Assembly (NCBI GenBank): GCA_018265615.1
Contig: JABLYX010000009.1
Location: forward strand, 52,190 to 116,189
Reading direction: 5' to 3'
Length of the DNA stretch: 64,000 bases
From: Lentisphaeria bacterium
GTDB lineage: Bacteria > Verrucomicrobiota > Lentisphaeria > Victivallales > Victivallaceae
Position numbers and translations under genes: made by a program. A model generated the notes under the pieces. The model saw only the letters and a program-made list of their open reading frames with translations, ran no database searches and was not told where the DNA came from. The stretch's first letter is position 1; each line of letters opens with the position of its first letter. Positions 7,800 through 15,624 of the stretch are shown here, in pieces.

Positions 7800-8558
7800 A
7801 TGAAATTTTTCGTAATGGCGCTTGCACTGTTCCTGGCGGCAGGACTTTCGGCGGGCGAGATGAAACGCTTGCAGTATCAGGGGCTTCCCTATTGCCAGAC
7901 GCTGGAGAATCCCGATGCCGCGGGCGGTGTGACATTGATTCTCTTGCTGCACGGACGGAGCAGGTGCGGCTCTGACAATAAAAGACAACTGGATCAGAAG
8001 GCGTTGCCGCCGATTCAGGACTATGCGCGGAAAAAAGGACGGAAGATTCTGATACTGCTTCCCCAATGTCCTTCCGGCAAAGACTGGCTCCGCGGCGGAC
8101 GAAATGTATCTGCCAGTGGACGCCGGAATGCTTTCCGCGGCAAACGGAATGCATCCTCCGGCGAACAAGATGCTCCCGGCATGATCGCGGCAGAACTTGT
8201 CAAAGTCAAAATGAAAGAGTTCAATATTCCGGCAAACAGGGTTTTCATCTCCGGTTTTTCGATGGGTGGTGCGGCGTGCTACGGGATCATGATGAAAAAT
8301 CCGGGACTTTTTTCCAGAGCGCTGATCGTAAGTTCGGGTGGACAACCGAACATGGCGACAAGACTCCGGGGCGATTTTTATCTCGTACAGGGAGAAAACG
8401 ACGAATTGTTCCCGCCGGCCAAAGCGCAAAGCACAGCCGATGCGCTGCGCAATAACCCGGAGTGCAGCGTACAGTTGAAGGTCGTTCCAGGCAAAGACCA
8501 CTCCGGCGCGGCCGATGCCGCCTATACCGGAGAGATTCTCGACTGGCTGTTTCAATGA
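7800..8558 (+). CDS. Secreted alpha/beta-hydrolase (esterase-like)
   Basis: A 252-residue protein with a signal peptide (MKFFVMALALFLAAGLSAG). It has the alpha/beta-hydrolase layout: an oxyanion region LILLLHGRS, the nucleophile elbow GFSMGG (Ser near residue 160), then an acid (QGENDELFPP) and a histidine (PGKDHSG). This matches the dienelactone hydrolase / polyhydroxybutyrate depolymerase / carboxylesterase group. The substrate cannot be told; deacetylation or de-esterification of glycans is possible. It sits between two copies of the GX3/sigma module, so it was either inserted there or was part of the duplicated unit. AGGTGA precedes the ATG. Confidence 0.75.
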   Translation: MKFFVMALALFLAAGLSAGEMKRLQYQGLPYCQTLENPDAAGGVTLILLLHGRSRCGSDNKRQLDQKALPPIQDYARKKGRKILILLPQCPSGKDWLRGGRNVSASGRRNAFRGKRNASSGEQDAPGMIAAELVKVKMKEFNIPANRVFISGFSMGGAACYGIMMKNPGLFSRALIVSSGGQPNMATRLRGDFYLVQGENDELFPPAKAQSTADALRNNPECSVQLKVVPGKDHSGAADAAYTGEILDWLFQ

Positions 8559-8622
8559 CCGGCTGAACAAGTTTTTGTACTTTATTTTTGTTGTTTATTG
8601 AATTAATTTTTCTGTATTTACG

Positions 8623-8712
8623 CAGGGTTTGAAAAATGGGCTCAGGGATGGCCTGAAGAAAGGGCTGAGGACCGGTCTCAGGAAAGGACAAATCAACGGC
8701 GCGAAGAAATAA
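8623..8712 (+). pseudogene. Truncated second copy of the GX3-repeat gene
   Basis: Thirty codons reading QGLKNGLRDGLKKGLRTGLR and ending GQINGAKK plus stop, nearly matching the last 30 codons of the gene at 7334-7621. There is no start codon or signal peptide, and the sequence just upstream is AT-rich and unrelated. It is followed by the related hairpin at 8727-8752 and then by the intact sigma factor gene. Confidence 0.8.
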
Positions 8713-8726
8713 ACTTCACGGCACCG

Positions 8727-8752
8727 GCTCTTGGATCAACTGATTCGGGAGC
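8727..8752 (+). terminator. Hairpin after the truncated GX3 copy
   Basis: G + CTCTTGGATC, loop AACT, GATTCGGGAG + C. All ten inner pairs of the 7636-7661 stem are kept, three of them as G-U wobbles, so the RNA fold is preserved although the DNA differs. Confidence 0.5.
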
Positions 8753-8837
8753 TGTTGAGCTTGCTATCCAATAAAAAAGGCGTTAAATTAAACCACAGAG
8801 CGTTTTACAAGAACATGCCATGTAAGGATTCCGTAAT

Positions 8838-9434
8838 ATGTCACAGCCAGATACAGAACGACTTAACTCCATTGCGGGGATGTTGATGGAATATCGGGAG
8901 CGGTTGCTGAATTTGGCGAAACGCAATCTGAATCCGATTTTACTGCGCCGCGTCACCCCGGAAGACGTGGTTCAGGATACATTGTCCGCCGCGTGTCAGA
9001 AGATTGATTTTCTGGAGAACAATCCGGAAGTTCCGGTTTATTTCAAACTGCGGACGATCCTCTTTCAAACCATTACCGCACTGGAACGAAAACATTTGCA
9101 AAGCCGGAAACGCGATGCCTACAAAGAGCTGGATGTTGCCGAGCCGAAGGATGAGGCCACCGGAAAATTGAATTGGAATATGTTCGCGGATTCCGTCACC
9201 GGACCATTGACCGAAATTGCACGGATTGATCGTTATGAGTTTTTGAAAAAAGCGTTTGAGGAACTGTCGGAAAACGATCGTCAAATTTTGGAACTGCGTC
9301 ATTTTGACAATATGTCAAACGCAGATTGTGCCGAAATCTTGCATATCACGGCGAAGAACGCCAGCATCCGGTATGTCCGGGCACTGGAACGTCTGCAAAA
9401 ACTGTTGGTTGAATTCAGCGAGTTTCGCCCATGA
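8838..9434 (+). CDS. RNA polymerase sigma factor, ECF subfamily
   Basis: A 198-residue ECF sigma factor. Region 2 contains RRVTPEDVVQDTLSAA, and region 4 contains LSENDRQILELRHFDNMSNADC, then AEILHITAKNASIRYVRAL, a helix-turn-helix for -35 recognition. It resembles the PVC-type ECF factors encoded next to PknB-like kinases. Its TGA overlaps the kinase ATG (ATGA at 9431-9434), so the two are translationally coupled and the kinase is the likely partner that controls it. The 31-bp elements upstream of nearby genes are candidate target promoters. A decayed copy of this gene lies at 7673-7771. Confidence 0.9.
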   Translation: MSQPDTERLNSIAGMLMEYRERLLNLAKRNLNPILLRRVTPEDVVQDTLSAACQKIDFLENNPEVPVYFKLRTILFQTITALERKHLQSRKRDAYKELDVAEPKDEATGKLNWNMFADSVTGPLTEIARIDRYEFLKKAFEELSENDRQILELRHFDNMSNADCAEILHITAKNASIRYVRALERLQKLLVEFSEFRP

Positions 9435-11641
9435 GTGAAAATATTACATTTGAAGATCTGGTCGAGCAGTTCCTGGAGCGTTGTCATCTTGGCGATACGC
9501 CGGATATCAATTCGTATGCAGAGCAATATCCGGAACATGCGAAACGACTCAGGGAGCTTTTGCCGTTGCTGCTGCAAATGGAAGAGTACGCCGAAAGAAA
9601 AACACAGAAAATCACACCGGAATTGTCTGCTTTGCCGGATTTGTCCAACACGGATTATCAGCTGCTGCGGAAAATCGGTTCCGGCGGCATGGGGGTGGTC
9701 TTTGAAGCCCGGCAGATTTCACTGAACCGTAAAGTCGCAGTTAAAATTCTTGCGGCTTCGCATCTGGCTGACTCCAGGCAAAGAAAGATACTGGAGAATG
9801 AGGCGCAAGTCATCGCCATGCTTCATCATCCCAATATCGTCAAAGTGTTCAGTGCCGATTGTAATTCCGGACGCTGTTTTTATGCCATGGAATTGATTCA
9901 GGGGAAAGGGCTGGACCAATGTGCGTTCGATGATTTACGGAAAATCGCAAAAATCGGTCTCCAGGCGGCCAAAGCACTGGCATATGCCCACAGCTGCAAT
10001 GTGTTGCACCGCGACATCAAACCAGGCAACCTGCTTCTGGATACAGAGGGAGAACTGCACGTCAGCGATTTCGGGCTGGCATTCATCCTGCGGACGCCGG
10101 ACGGCGTTCGGGAAACAGCAGGCACGCAAAGCGGCACGTTGCGTTACATGGCTCCGGAAAGACTGGCGCACGGCATCAACACGTTTGCCGGCGACCAGTA
10201 TTCGCTTGGCGTAACCCTCTATGAGCTGGTGACAAAAATGCCGATCGTTTCCGAAAAAAATCCCAAGGAACTGATCGCGCGAATCGTCAGGGAGCCGCTG
10301 CCGCCTTTGACGTGCGCCGAACCCGATCTCGCGGCCATTCTCAATAAATGCATTCGTTTCGACCCTCTGGAGCGTTACGCAAGCATGGATGAGGTCGCCG
10401 AGGATTTGCAGCATTTTCTCAATCATGAAGCGGTTGCGGCTGCAAAGCCATCTCCGATCCGGCGTTTCCGGTTGTGGGCGAAACGAAAACCGGCGGTGGC
10501 GGCATTGAGCCTCGTCGGAATGGTGTTGTTTTGTGCATTTATTATCACTCTTGCAGTCGGATACATCCGCACTGACGCCGCGAGAAAGCTGGCCGAAAGG
10601 AACGCCGCCAGTGCGAATGCGACACTTTCGGATATTTTCGCTCATATCGAACGTCAGACGCCGACTGCCGGAGGCAGCGAGCTCCTTTCTCGTCTGATGC
10701 CTTACTATCAGGAAATTGCACAACAGCGCAAATTGCCGAAAACGCAAATCGTCGAAGCCAATATAATGGCGGGCACGGCTGCTATGCGTTCCGGAGATTA
10801 TAAGATCGCGGAGGATGCATTTCGTCGAGTGTGTGAATTACAATCGAATGCCTTTGCCATGAATCTGCTTGCTGAAGCCCTGAACCGACAGGGAAAAAAG
10901 CGGCAAGCCGCCCAGGCTTTCCGGCAGGTCGCGGAACAATATCCTGATTCCTGCGAAGCGGTTTGCGCACTTCAGGCGCTTGGAGAATATCGCAAAGCTT
11001 TTGATTTGGTCCGTCAACTCCTGCAAAACGAGCCGAAAAATCCCGGATACCGTTTTCAATATGCACTTTTACTGGGGAATCACCCGACGCTTTTCCGCTC
11101 GGCCCGGATTGCCGGAGTCGAACCTAATGCCGTGACGCTGCTGAACGAACTGACTGAGGAGTACCCGGACCGGCCGGAATACGGCTTGGCGCTGGTGGAG
11201 CTGATGTGCCGCAAAATGCAATATGCCAAACGCTTCAAGGAGCGCGATTGGAAAGAGCTTGATTTGGCGCTGTCGCTCTCCGACCGGCTGCTGGGACGTT
11301 TTCCGAATACGCCGGGCGTGGTTCCCTCAGTTGTCGAGCTGCGCCAATCTTACATAAGTGCCCTGCGCCGCAACGGAGACTTGAGCGCCGGGCGCAAGGA
11401 GACGGAACGCTTGCAGGGGATGCTGGAAATTCTTTTCCATAATCCGGAAACGCCCGATTCCGCCAAAGAGTCGCTTCTGGCGATGCAGTTGGAACGTTTG
11501 GCTCAGCTCGCCGACAGAAAACAATCCGAGGCGTTCGAGCTGTTGTCCGCCAGAATTCGTGGAGAATTGAAGGAGTATCACGGCACAAAATCAGAGGAAT
11601 TTCAGGAAACGTTAAATCAACTGTCCGCCGACAGGAAATGA
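9431..11641 (+). CDS. Membrane-anchored Ser/Thr protein kinase with C-terminal repeats
   Basis: A 736-residue protein. A short helical N-terminal region (1-70) precedes a PknB-like kinase domain (about 75-330): glycine loop IGSGGMGVVFEA, lysine in KVAVKIL, catalytic loop HRDIKPGNLLLD, metal loop DFGLA and MAPERL. One membrane helix follows near residue 365 (AALSLVGMVLFCAFIITLAV), then an extracytoplasmic region with TPR-like helical pairs (SGDYKIAEDAFRRVCELQ; QAAQAFRQVAEQYP). All catalytic residues are present. Phosphorylation of the coupled sigma factor, triggered by the outside sensor part, is the natural hypothesis; kinase-regulated ECF factors are known in the PVC group. Confidence 0.9.
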   Translation: MSENITFEDLVEQFLERCHLGDTPDINSYAEQYPEHAKRLRELLPLLLQMEEYAERKTQKITPELSALPDLSNTDYQLLRKIGSGGMGVVFEARQISLNRKVAVKILAASHLADSRQRKILENEAQVIAMLHHPNIVKVFSADCNSGRCFYAMELIQGKGLDQCAFDDLRKIAKIGLQAAKALAYAHSCNVLHRDIKPGNLLLDTEGELHVSDFGLAFILRTPDGVRETAGTQSGTLRYMAPERLAHGINTFAGDQYSLGVTLYELVTKMPIVSEKNPKELIARIVREPLPPLTCAEPDLAAILNKCIRFDPLERYASMDEVAEDLQHFLNHEAVAAAKPSPIRRFRLWAKRKPAVAALSLVGMVLFCAFIITLAVGYIRTDAARKLAERNAASANATLSDIFAHIERQTPTAGGSELLSRLMPYYQEIAQQRKLPKTQIVEANIMAGTAAMRSGDYKIAEDAFRRVCELQSNAFAMNLLAEALNRQGKKRQAAQAFRQVAEQYPDSCEAVCALQALGEYRKAFDLVRQLLQNEPKNPGYRFQYALLLGNHPTLFRSARIAGVEPNAVTLLNELTEEYPDRPEYGLALVELMCRKMQYAKRFKERDWKELDLALSLSDRLLGRFPNTPGVVPSVVELRQSYISALRRNGDLSAGRKETERLQGMLEILFHNPETPDSAKESLLAMQLERLAQLADRKQSEAFELLSARIRGELKEYHGTKSEEFQETLNQLSADRK

Positions 11642-11648
11642 GGTGTTT

Positions 11649-12404
11649 ATGATTCGATTGTTCTTTGCTGCTTTAATGCTGTGCGGGGTATCCGCATATG
11701 CCGATGTAGAAGTCTTTGATTATCCGGATTGCAAAATTTACGCGATTCAGGACGCGCCGAACCGCTTCCCGGCAATGCTGTTTGCCAGTGTCGATCCGCG
11801 GGAACGTTTTGTTCAGACCGCCCGGGATTATTCCGGCTCGGTCAATGTTTTTATCGTTGAGTTCAAAGCCGATAAAAAACGGGTCATGGTCGACACCGGA
11901 TTCGGTGCGCCCAGGGGAAAATTATTGACGGAAATGAAAAAGGCCGATATTGCGCCTGGGAGTATTTCCGATATTCTCATTACCCACATTCATCCCGATC
12001 ATGTCGGAGGTCTGCCGGATTTTCCGAAGGCAAGAGTCCATATTGCCAAGGGTGAGTATGAAGCATGGCAAAAAGATTCTTCCCGAAAACTTCTGGCAAA
12101 ATACCTGCCGGAAGGAAAAGATCCGGTCTTGTTCGCGTATAATACGGAAGTCGTTCCGAACCTGAAAGCGATCAAGGTTGCCGGGCACACTCCTGGACAT
12201 ACCGTTTTTCAGATGGATGAGCGTTATTTTGTCGGAGACATTGTTCACGCTGTCGACCTGCAAATTGCGCATCCGTCCTTTTGTCCCCGTTATGACATGA
12301 ATCCGCAGGAGGCCGCCGACAGCCGTAAAAAAGCGTTGAAAGACTTTCACGGAGAATGGTTCGGCGCACACATTCCATTTCCCGGCAAGTTCATAAATCC
12401 ATAA
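11649..12404 (+). CDS. Secreted metallo-beta-lactamase-fold hydrolase
   Basis: A 251-residue protein. The ATG at 11649 is preferred over an in-frame GTG at 11643 because the GAGGTG ribosome site then lies at good distance. A signal peptide (IRLFFAALMLCGVSAYA) is followed by the metallo-beta-lactamase fold: MVDTGFG, the zinc motif THIHPDHVGG, AGHTPGHTVF and VGDIVHA. The AHPSFCPRYDMNP segment is typical of lactonase-like members. It starts 7 bases after the kinase stop and so belongs to the sigma/kinase operon. The substrate is unknown; lactone or phosphoester cleavage is possible. Confidence 0.8.
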   Translation: MIRLFFAALMLCGVSAYADVEVFDYPDCKIYAIQDAPNRFPAMLFASVDPRERFVQTARDYSGSVNVFIVEFKADKKRVMVDTGFGAPRGKLLTEMKKADIAPGSISDILITHIHPDHVGGLPDFPKARVHIAKGEYEAWQKDSSRKLLAKYLPEGKDPVLFAYNTEVVPNLKAIKVAGHTPGHTVFQMDERYFVGDIVHAVDLQIAHPSFCPRYDMNPQEAADSRKKALKDFHGEWFGAHIPFPGKFINP

Positions 12405-12426
12405 AGTAACTCTGCAAAGAATGTTT

Positions 12427-12448
12427 GTCCCGGGGGGGGAACCGGGAC
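12427..12448. terminator. Weak hairpin between convergent genes
   Basis: GTCCCGG / CCGGGAC, a 7-bp stem with a G/A loop, lies between the converging metallo-beta-lactamase-fold and MFS genes. There is no T run, so termination is doubtful. It also sits at the visible change in base composition. Confidence 0.3.
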
Positions 12449-12512
12449 TTCGTCGGACCGGCATGCCATGCGCATCCACGGCGGCCTGCCGGCCTGTCCG
12501 GAGGCTTGGCTT

Positions 12513-13880
12513 TCATGCCTCCTGTTTTCCGCTCCTGAGCGGCGGCCGGTAGCCGGTGTCGCCCCCGAGCCTCTTCCAGCGGAAGTAGATCCACAGCAGG
12601 ATCGCGAAGCAGATGATGGTGAAGAAGAAATCCCACACATAAAGCCAGCGGTAGCCGAGCAGGTCGATGAACCAGCCGCCGGCCGCGTTGGCGGCGACCA
12701 GCAGCAGCGCCTTGACCATCGCCGCCGCCGAGCAGAACTGGCCGAACTGCTCTTTGGGGTAGAGTTTCACGCAGAGCGGCAGCAGCGAAGAGTTCTGCAC
12801 GGTGTAGACGACCGCAAGCAGGATTCCCATCGCCATGAAGGTGCCGTAGCCGTGTACGAAGAAGAAGCCGAACGGGTTTACAAGCGTCACCAGCAGCGCG
12901 CCGGCCAGATAGATCCGCAGCGGGTGAAAGCGGTCCACGAGGTATCCCATCGGCAGGTAGAGTACGACGCTGACGATGCCGCCGACTGCTCCGACGCGGC
13001 CGAATTGCGCCGTGCTCAGCCCGAGGTCGTTCAGCGCGAACAGCAGGTTGAACATGCCCCGGCAGACTGTCGAGACGTAGTTGAACGCCAGCCCGATGAA
13101 CAGGATCGCGAAGAACGGCACCGAAAAACAGTCGCGGAAGTATCCCCGGATCATCGCCGGCAGGCCGGGCGGCGCGGGGGAGGGCGGCGGATACTTGCCC
13201 TCCTTGACGTGCAGGCACATGCCGGTGAAACTGAGCACATAGATCAGCGCAATCACCGTGAAGATGATTGACATGTGGGTTTTCGCATAGGGCATCACCA
13301 GCAGATTGAAGCACATTCCGGCGAGTGTTCCGGCGATCCGGAACAGCGACATGAAGCGGCCGATGAACTGCTGCGGCACCACGTCCGCGAAGATGTAGTA
13401 GAATACCGAGCCGACGAACAGGTCAAATCCCTGATAGCAGATTACGAAGAACGCGATCAGGCAGATTGTGAATGTAGCCGGATTTCCGCCGTCCCCCCAC
13501 AGAAGACCGTAGAAAAACGCGCTGATCTGGTCGCTCCAGCCGAGCAGAATCAGGAAAAGCGCGGTGAAGGGCGGAGTGAACAGAAGATACGGGATGCGTC
13601 TCCCCCAACGGCTGCGGGTGCGGTCGCTGCGGGTGCTGACGATCGGATTGATGATGAAGTTCAGCAGCGCCGGGATGCTGCCCATCAGCACCCCGATGGT
13701 CAGGTTGCTCGCGTTGTGCATCTTGAGCAGCAGCGGCGTCAGCGACGGCGAGACCGTCTCCATCATCGAGAAGCAGAAGTCTCCCCACAGCAGCCAGATG
13801 AAGAGGTTCAGCAGCCCGAGTCGGGTGTAGGTCAGCGTACCGCAGCGGTAGAGTGGTTTGTCGCCTCCCGGTTCCATCAT
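12513..13880 (-). CDS. MFS sugar transporter (GPH/SLC45-like)
   Basis: A 455-residue protein with about 12 membrane helices. The signature SDRTRSRWGRRIPYL between helices 2 and 3 is typical of the glycoside-pentoside-hexuronide:cation symporter-like MFS group; FYYIFADVVPQQFIGRFMS and GYLVDRFHPLRIY are shared with three other transporters in the window (31713, 39399, 42432). It likely imports the mono- or oligosaccharide released by this locus. It is the last gene of the operon starting at 22639. Its ATG overlaps the stop of the dehydrogenase gene, within ATGATG. Confidence 0.85.
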   Translation of the reverse strand: MMEPGGDKPLYRCGTLTYTRLGLLNLFIWLLWGDFCFSMMETVSPSLTPLLLKMHNASNLTIGVLMGSIPALLNFIINPIVSTRSDRTRSRWGRRIPYLLFTPPFTALFLILLGWSDQISAFFYGLLWGDGGNPATFTICLIAFFVICYQGFDLFVGSVFYYIFADVVPQQFIGRFMSLFRIAGTLAGMCFNLLVMPYAKTHMSIIFTVIALIYVLSFTGMCLHVKEGKYPPPSPAPPGLPAMIRGYFRDCFSVPFFAILFIGLAFNYVSTVCRGMFNLLFALNDLGLSTAQFGRVGAVGGIVSVVLYLPMGYLVDRFHPLRIYLAGALLVTLVNPFGFFFVHGYGTFMAMGILLAVVYTVQNSSLLPLCVKLYPKEQFGQFCSAAAMVKALLLVAANAAGGWFIDLLGYRWLYVWDFFFTIICFAILLWIYFRWKRLGGDTGYRPPLRSGKQEA

Positions 13881-14986
13881 TCCGTCTCCAGCGCGACTTC
13901 GCGTTCATGGTAAATCGACTCGTAGGCGGCGTTCATCACCCGGATCGCGGCGTAGCTCTCCTCCAGCGTGGTTTCAGGGCGGGGGCGCTCCCCTGCGATG
14001 GCCGCGACGAAACTGCCGATCAGCGAATCGGCCGGATTTCCCGGCAGGCGCGGGGTGCCGTCCACGATCAGGCGGTCGGGCGACACATGGCGGTTGCCGA
14101 CGATGTAGCTGTGGCGGTCGAAGAAATCGCAGGAGAAATATCCTTTCGTCCCGGTCAGCTTCAGGTTGCATTCCAGTGATTTCGGCCAGAGCAGCCGGCG
14201 GGTCGGCACTTTTTCCTCCAGATTGGAATAGGAGGGGTTGATGAAATACTTCACGCCGTCGTCCAGTTCGCCGGTGATCGCGGCGTGGTCCTCCACCGCC
14301 AGGTGGGTGCGCTGGTTCCGGGCCGAGAGCGCGCTGACCGTGCGGAATTCCCGGCCGGTGATCCAGCGGATCAGGTCGTACGGATGCGGGTGGTCGGTGA
14401 TCGCGCCGCCGCGGCAGGTTTCGGAGCCGGGGCGGATCGGCACGCGCTTTCCGTAGGAGAGCACCGGGTCGCCCCAGTTCGGGAAATAGTTGCACGGGCT
14501 TTGTGAGATATTGGTCAGGTAGACCGATTTCAGCTCGCCGAGCGCGCCGGAGCGGAAGAGCTTTCTGGCATAAGCGAACTGCGGATTGAAATGCAGTTCA
14601 AGCTCGCACTGGATCACCCGGTCATAATTCCGGCCGATCGCGATCATCTCCCGGCATTCGTCCTCATCCATCGAGATCACTTTCATCATATAGATGTGCA
14701 GCTTGCGGGCCGTCGCCGCCTTGAACATTTCAAAGTGGTCGATGTTGTCGCTGCCGATCATCACCGCGTCCGCTTCCGGGTGGGCCGCGAACATCTCGCG
14801 GCAGTCGGAGTGGAAGCGCACCCCCGGGCGGCCCGCGAGAAAGCCGCGCGCCTGTTCCAGCCGGGTTTCGTCGAAGTCGGAGACGGCGATGACCTCCATC
14901 TGGTCGACCCGGCGGCCGGAGCCGCGCAGATAGGCCGGCACGTGGGGATTGGCGGTTCCCGCGATCATGATCCTGATTTTATTCAT
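13877..14986 (-). CDS. Gfo/Idh/MocA family oxidoreductase
   Basis: A 369-residue NAD(P)-dependent sugar or cyclitol dehydrogenase-type protein. The N-terminal Rossmann fold starts KIRIMIAGTANPHVPAYLRG, with VIAVSDFDETRL at the adenine-ribose binding position, and the lysine region YMMKVISMDEDECREMIAIG corresponds to the family EKP segment with K kept (MMKV). The C-terminal alpha/beta domain includes RGGAITDHPHPYDLIRWITG, which carries the conserved Asp/His pair. It overlaps its upstream neighbour by ATGA. The substrate is presumably a sugar taken up by the adjacent transporter. Confidence 0.85.
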   Translation of the reverse strand: MNKIRIMIAGTANPHVPAYLRGSGRRVDQMEVIAVSDFDETRLEQARGFLAGRPGVRFHSDCREMFAAHPEADAVMIGSDNIDHFEMFKAATARKLHIYMMKVISMDEDECREMIAIGRNYDRVIQCELELHFNPQFAYARKLFRSGALGELKSVYLTNISQSPCNYFPNWGDPVLSYGKRVPIRPGSETCRGGAITDHPHPYDLIRWITGREFRTVSALSARNQRTHLAVEDHAAITGELDDGVKYFINPSYSNLEEKVPTRRLLWPKSLECNLKLTGTKGYFSCDFFDRHSYIVGNRHVSPDRLIVDGTPRLPGNPADSLIGSFVAAIAGERPRPETTLEESYAAIRVMNAAYESIYHEREVALETE

Positions 14987-15621
14987 CGCAGCGCCTCCGC
15001 GATCAGGTTCCGGATTGCGGCGGCATCGCCGGGGCCGGGCGGAACCAGTCCCAGCCGGACCGCCTCCGTAAACCGTTGTTTCATCTGTTCAACCGGACCG
15101 TTTGCGGGCGGCAGCGACGGCAGCTCCGCAATCGGGAACTCCAGGACTTCATCATTGGCGAACACCATTCCCTCCTCGTTGAAATACCCCACCAGCGGCT
15201 GGTTGGTCACGTGGCCGCTGCTGAAGTTGGCTTTGACGAAACAGATATCCGGCATGGTATCCGGCAGGCACTCGTTAAGCTCGCACTCGGCGACGACTCC
15301 ATTGCCGAACCGGACCAGCGCAAAGAGGTTGTTCATGCCGGGAACCTTCTCGACATACAGCGAACGGAACTCCGCGCCCGCCAGCAGCTGCGCGCCGTCC
15401 AGCATCGCGGCGAAGGTGTCGTACAGAAACTCCCGTTCGCCGGCTGCAAAGCGTTTCGGGCGGCTCCAGGTGAAGCGCAGCGAGCAGAGCTCTCCGCAGA
15501 GGTTGTCCCCGGCCACCTGCCGGATGCGTTCCAGTACCGGATTCTTCCGCCAGTAAAAGGCGGTCACAAAGCCGTCGCCGGTGCGGCCGGCGGCTTCCGA
15601 GGGGGGGATGATCGGCAGCAT
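14983..15621 (-). CDS. Stand-alone Gfo/Idh/MocA C-terminal-domain protein
   Basis: A 212-residue protein lacking any Rossmann motif. Segments such as LCGELCSLRFTWSRPKRF, FLYDTFAAMLDGAQLLAG and NGVVAECELNECLPDT resemble the C-terminal substrate domain of Gfo/Idh/MocA oxidoreductases (trunk-strand pattern followed by a conserved-position D). It ends with an ATGA overlap with the full-length dehydrogenase. It could form a mixed complex with that enzyme or bind a substrate without redox chemistry. I am sure of the coding status, less of the assignment. Confidence 0.6.
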   Translation of the reverse strand: MLPIIPPSEAAGRTGDGFVTAFYWRKNPVLERIRQVAGDNLCGELCSLRFTWSRPKRFAAGEREFLYDTFAAMLDGAQLLAGAEFRSLYVEKVPGMNNLFALVRFGNGVVAECELNECLPDTMPDICFVKANFSSGHVTNQPLVGYFNEEGMVFANDEVLEFPIAELPSLPPANGPVEQMKQRFTEAVRLGLVPPGPGDAAAIRNLIAEALR

Positions 15622-15624
15622 GGT

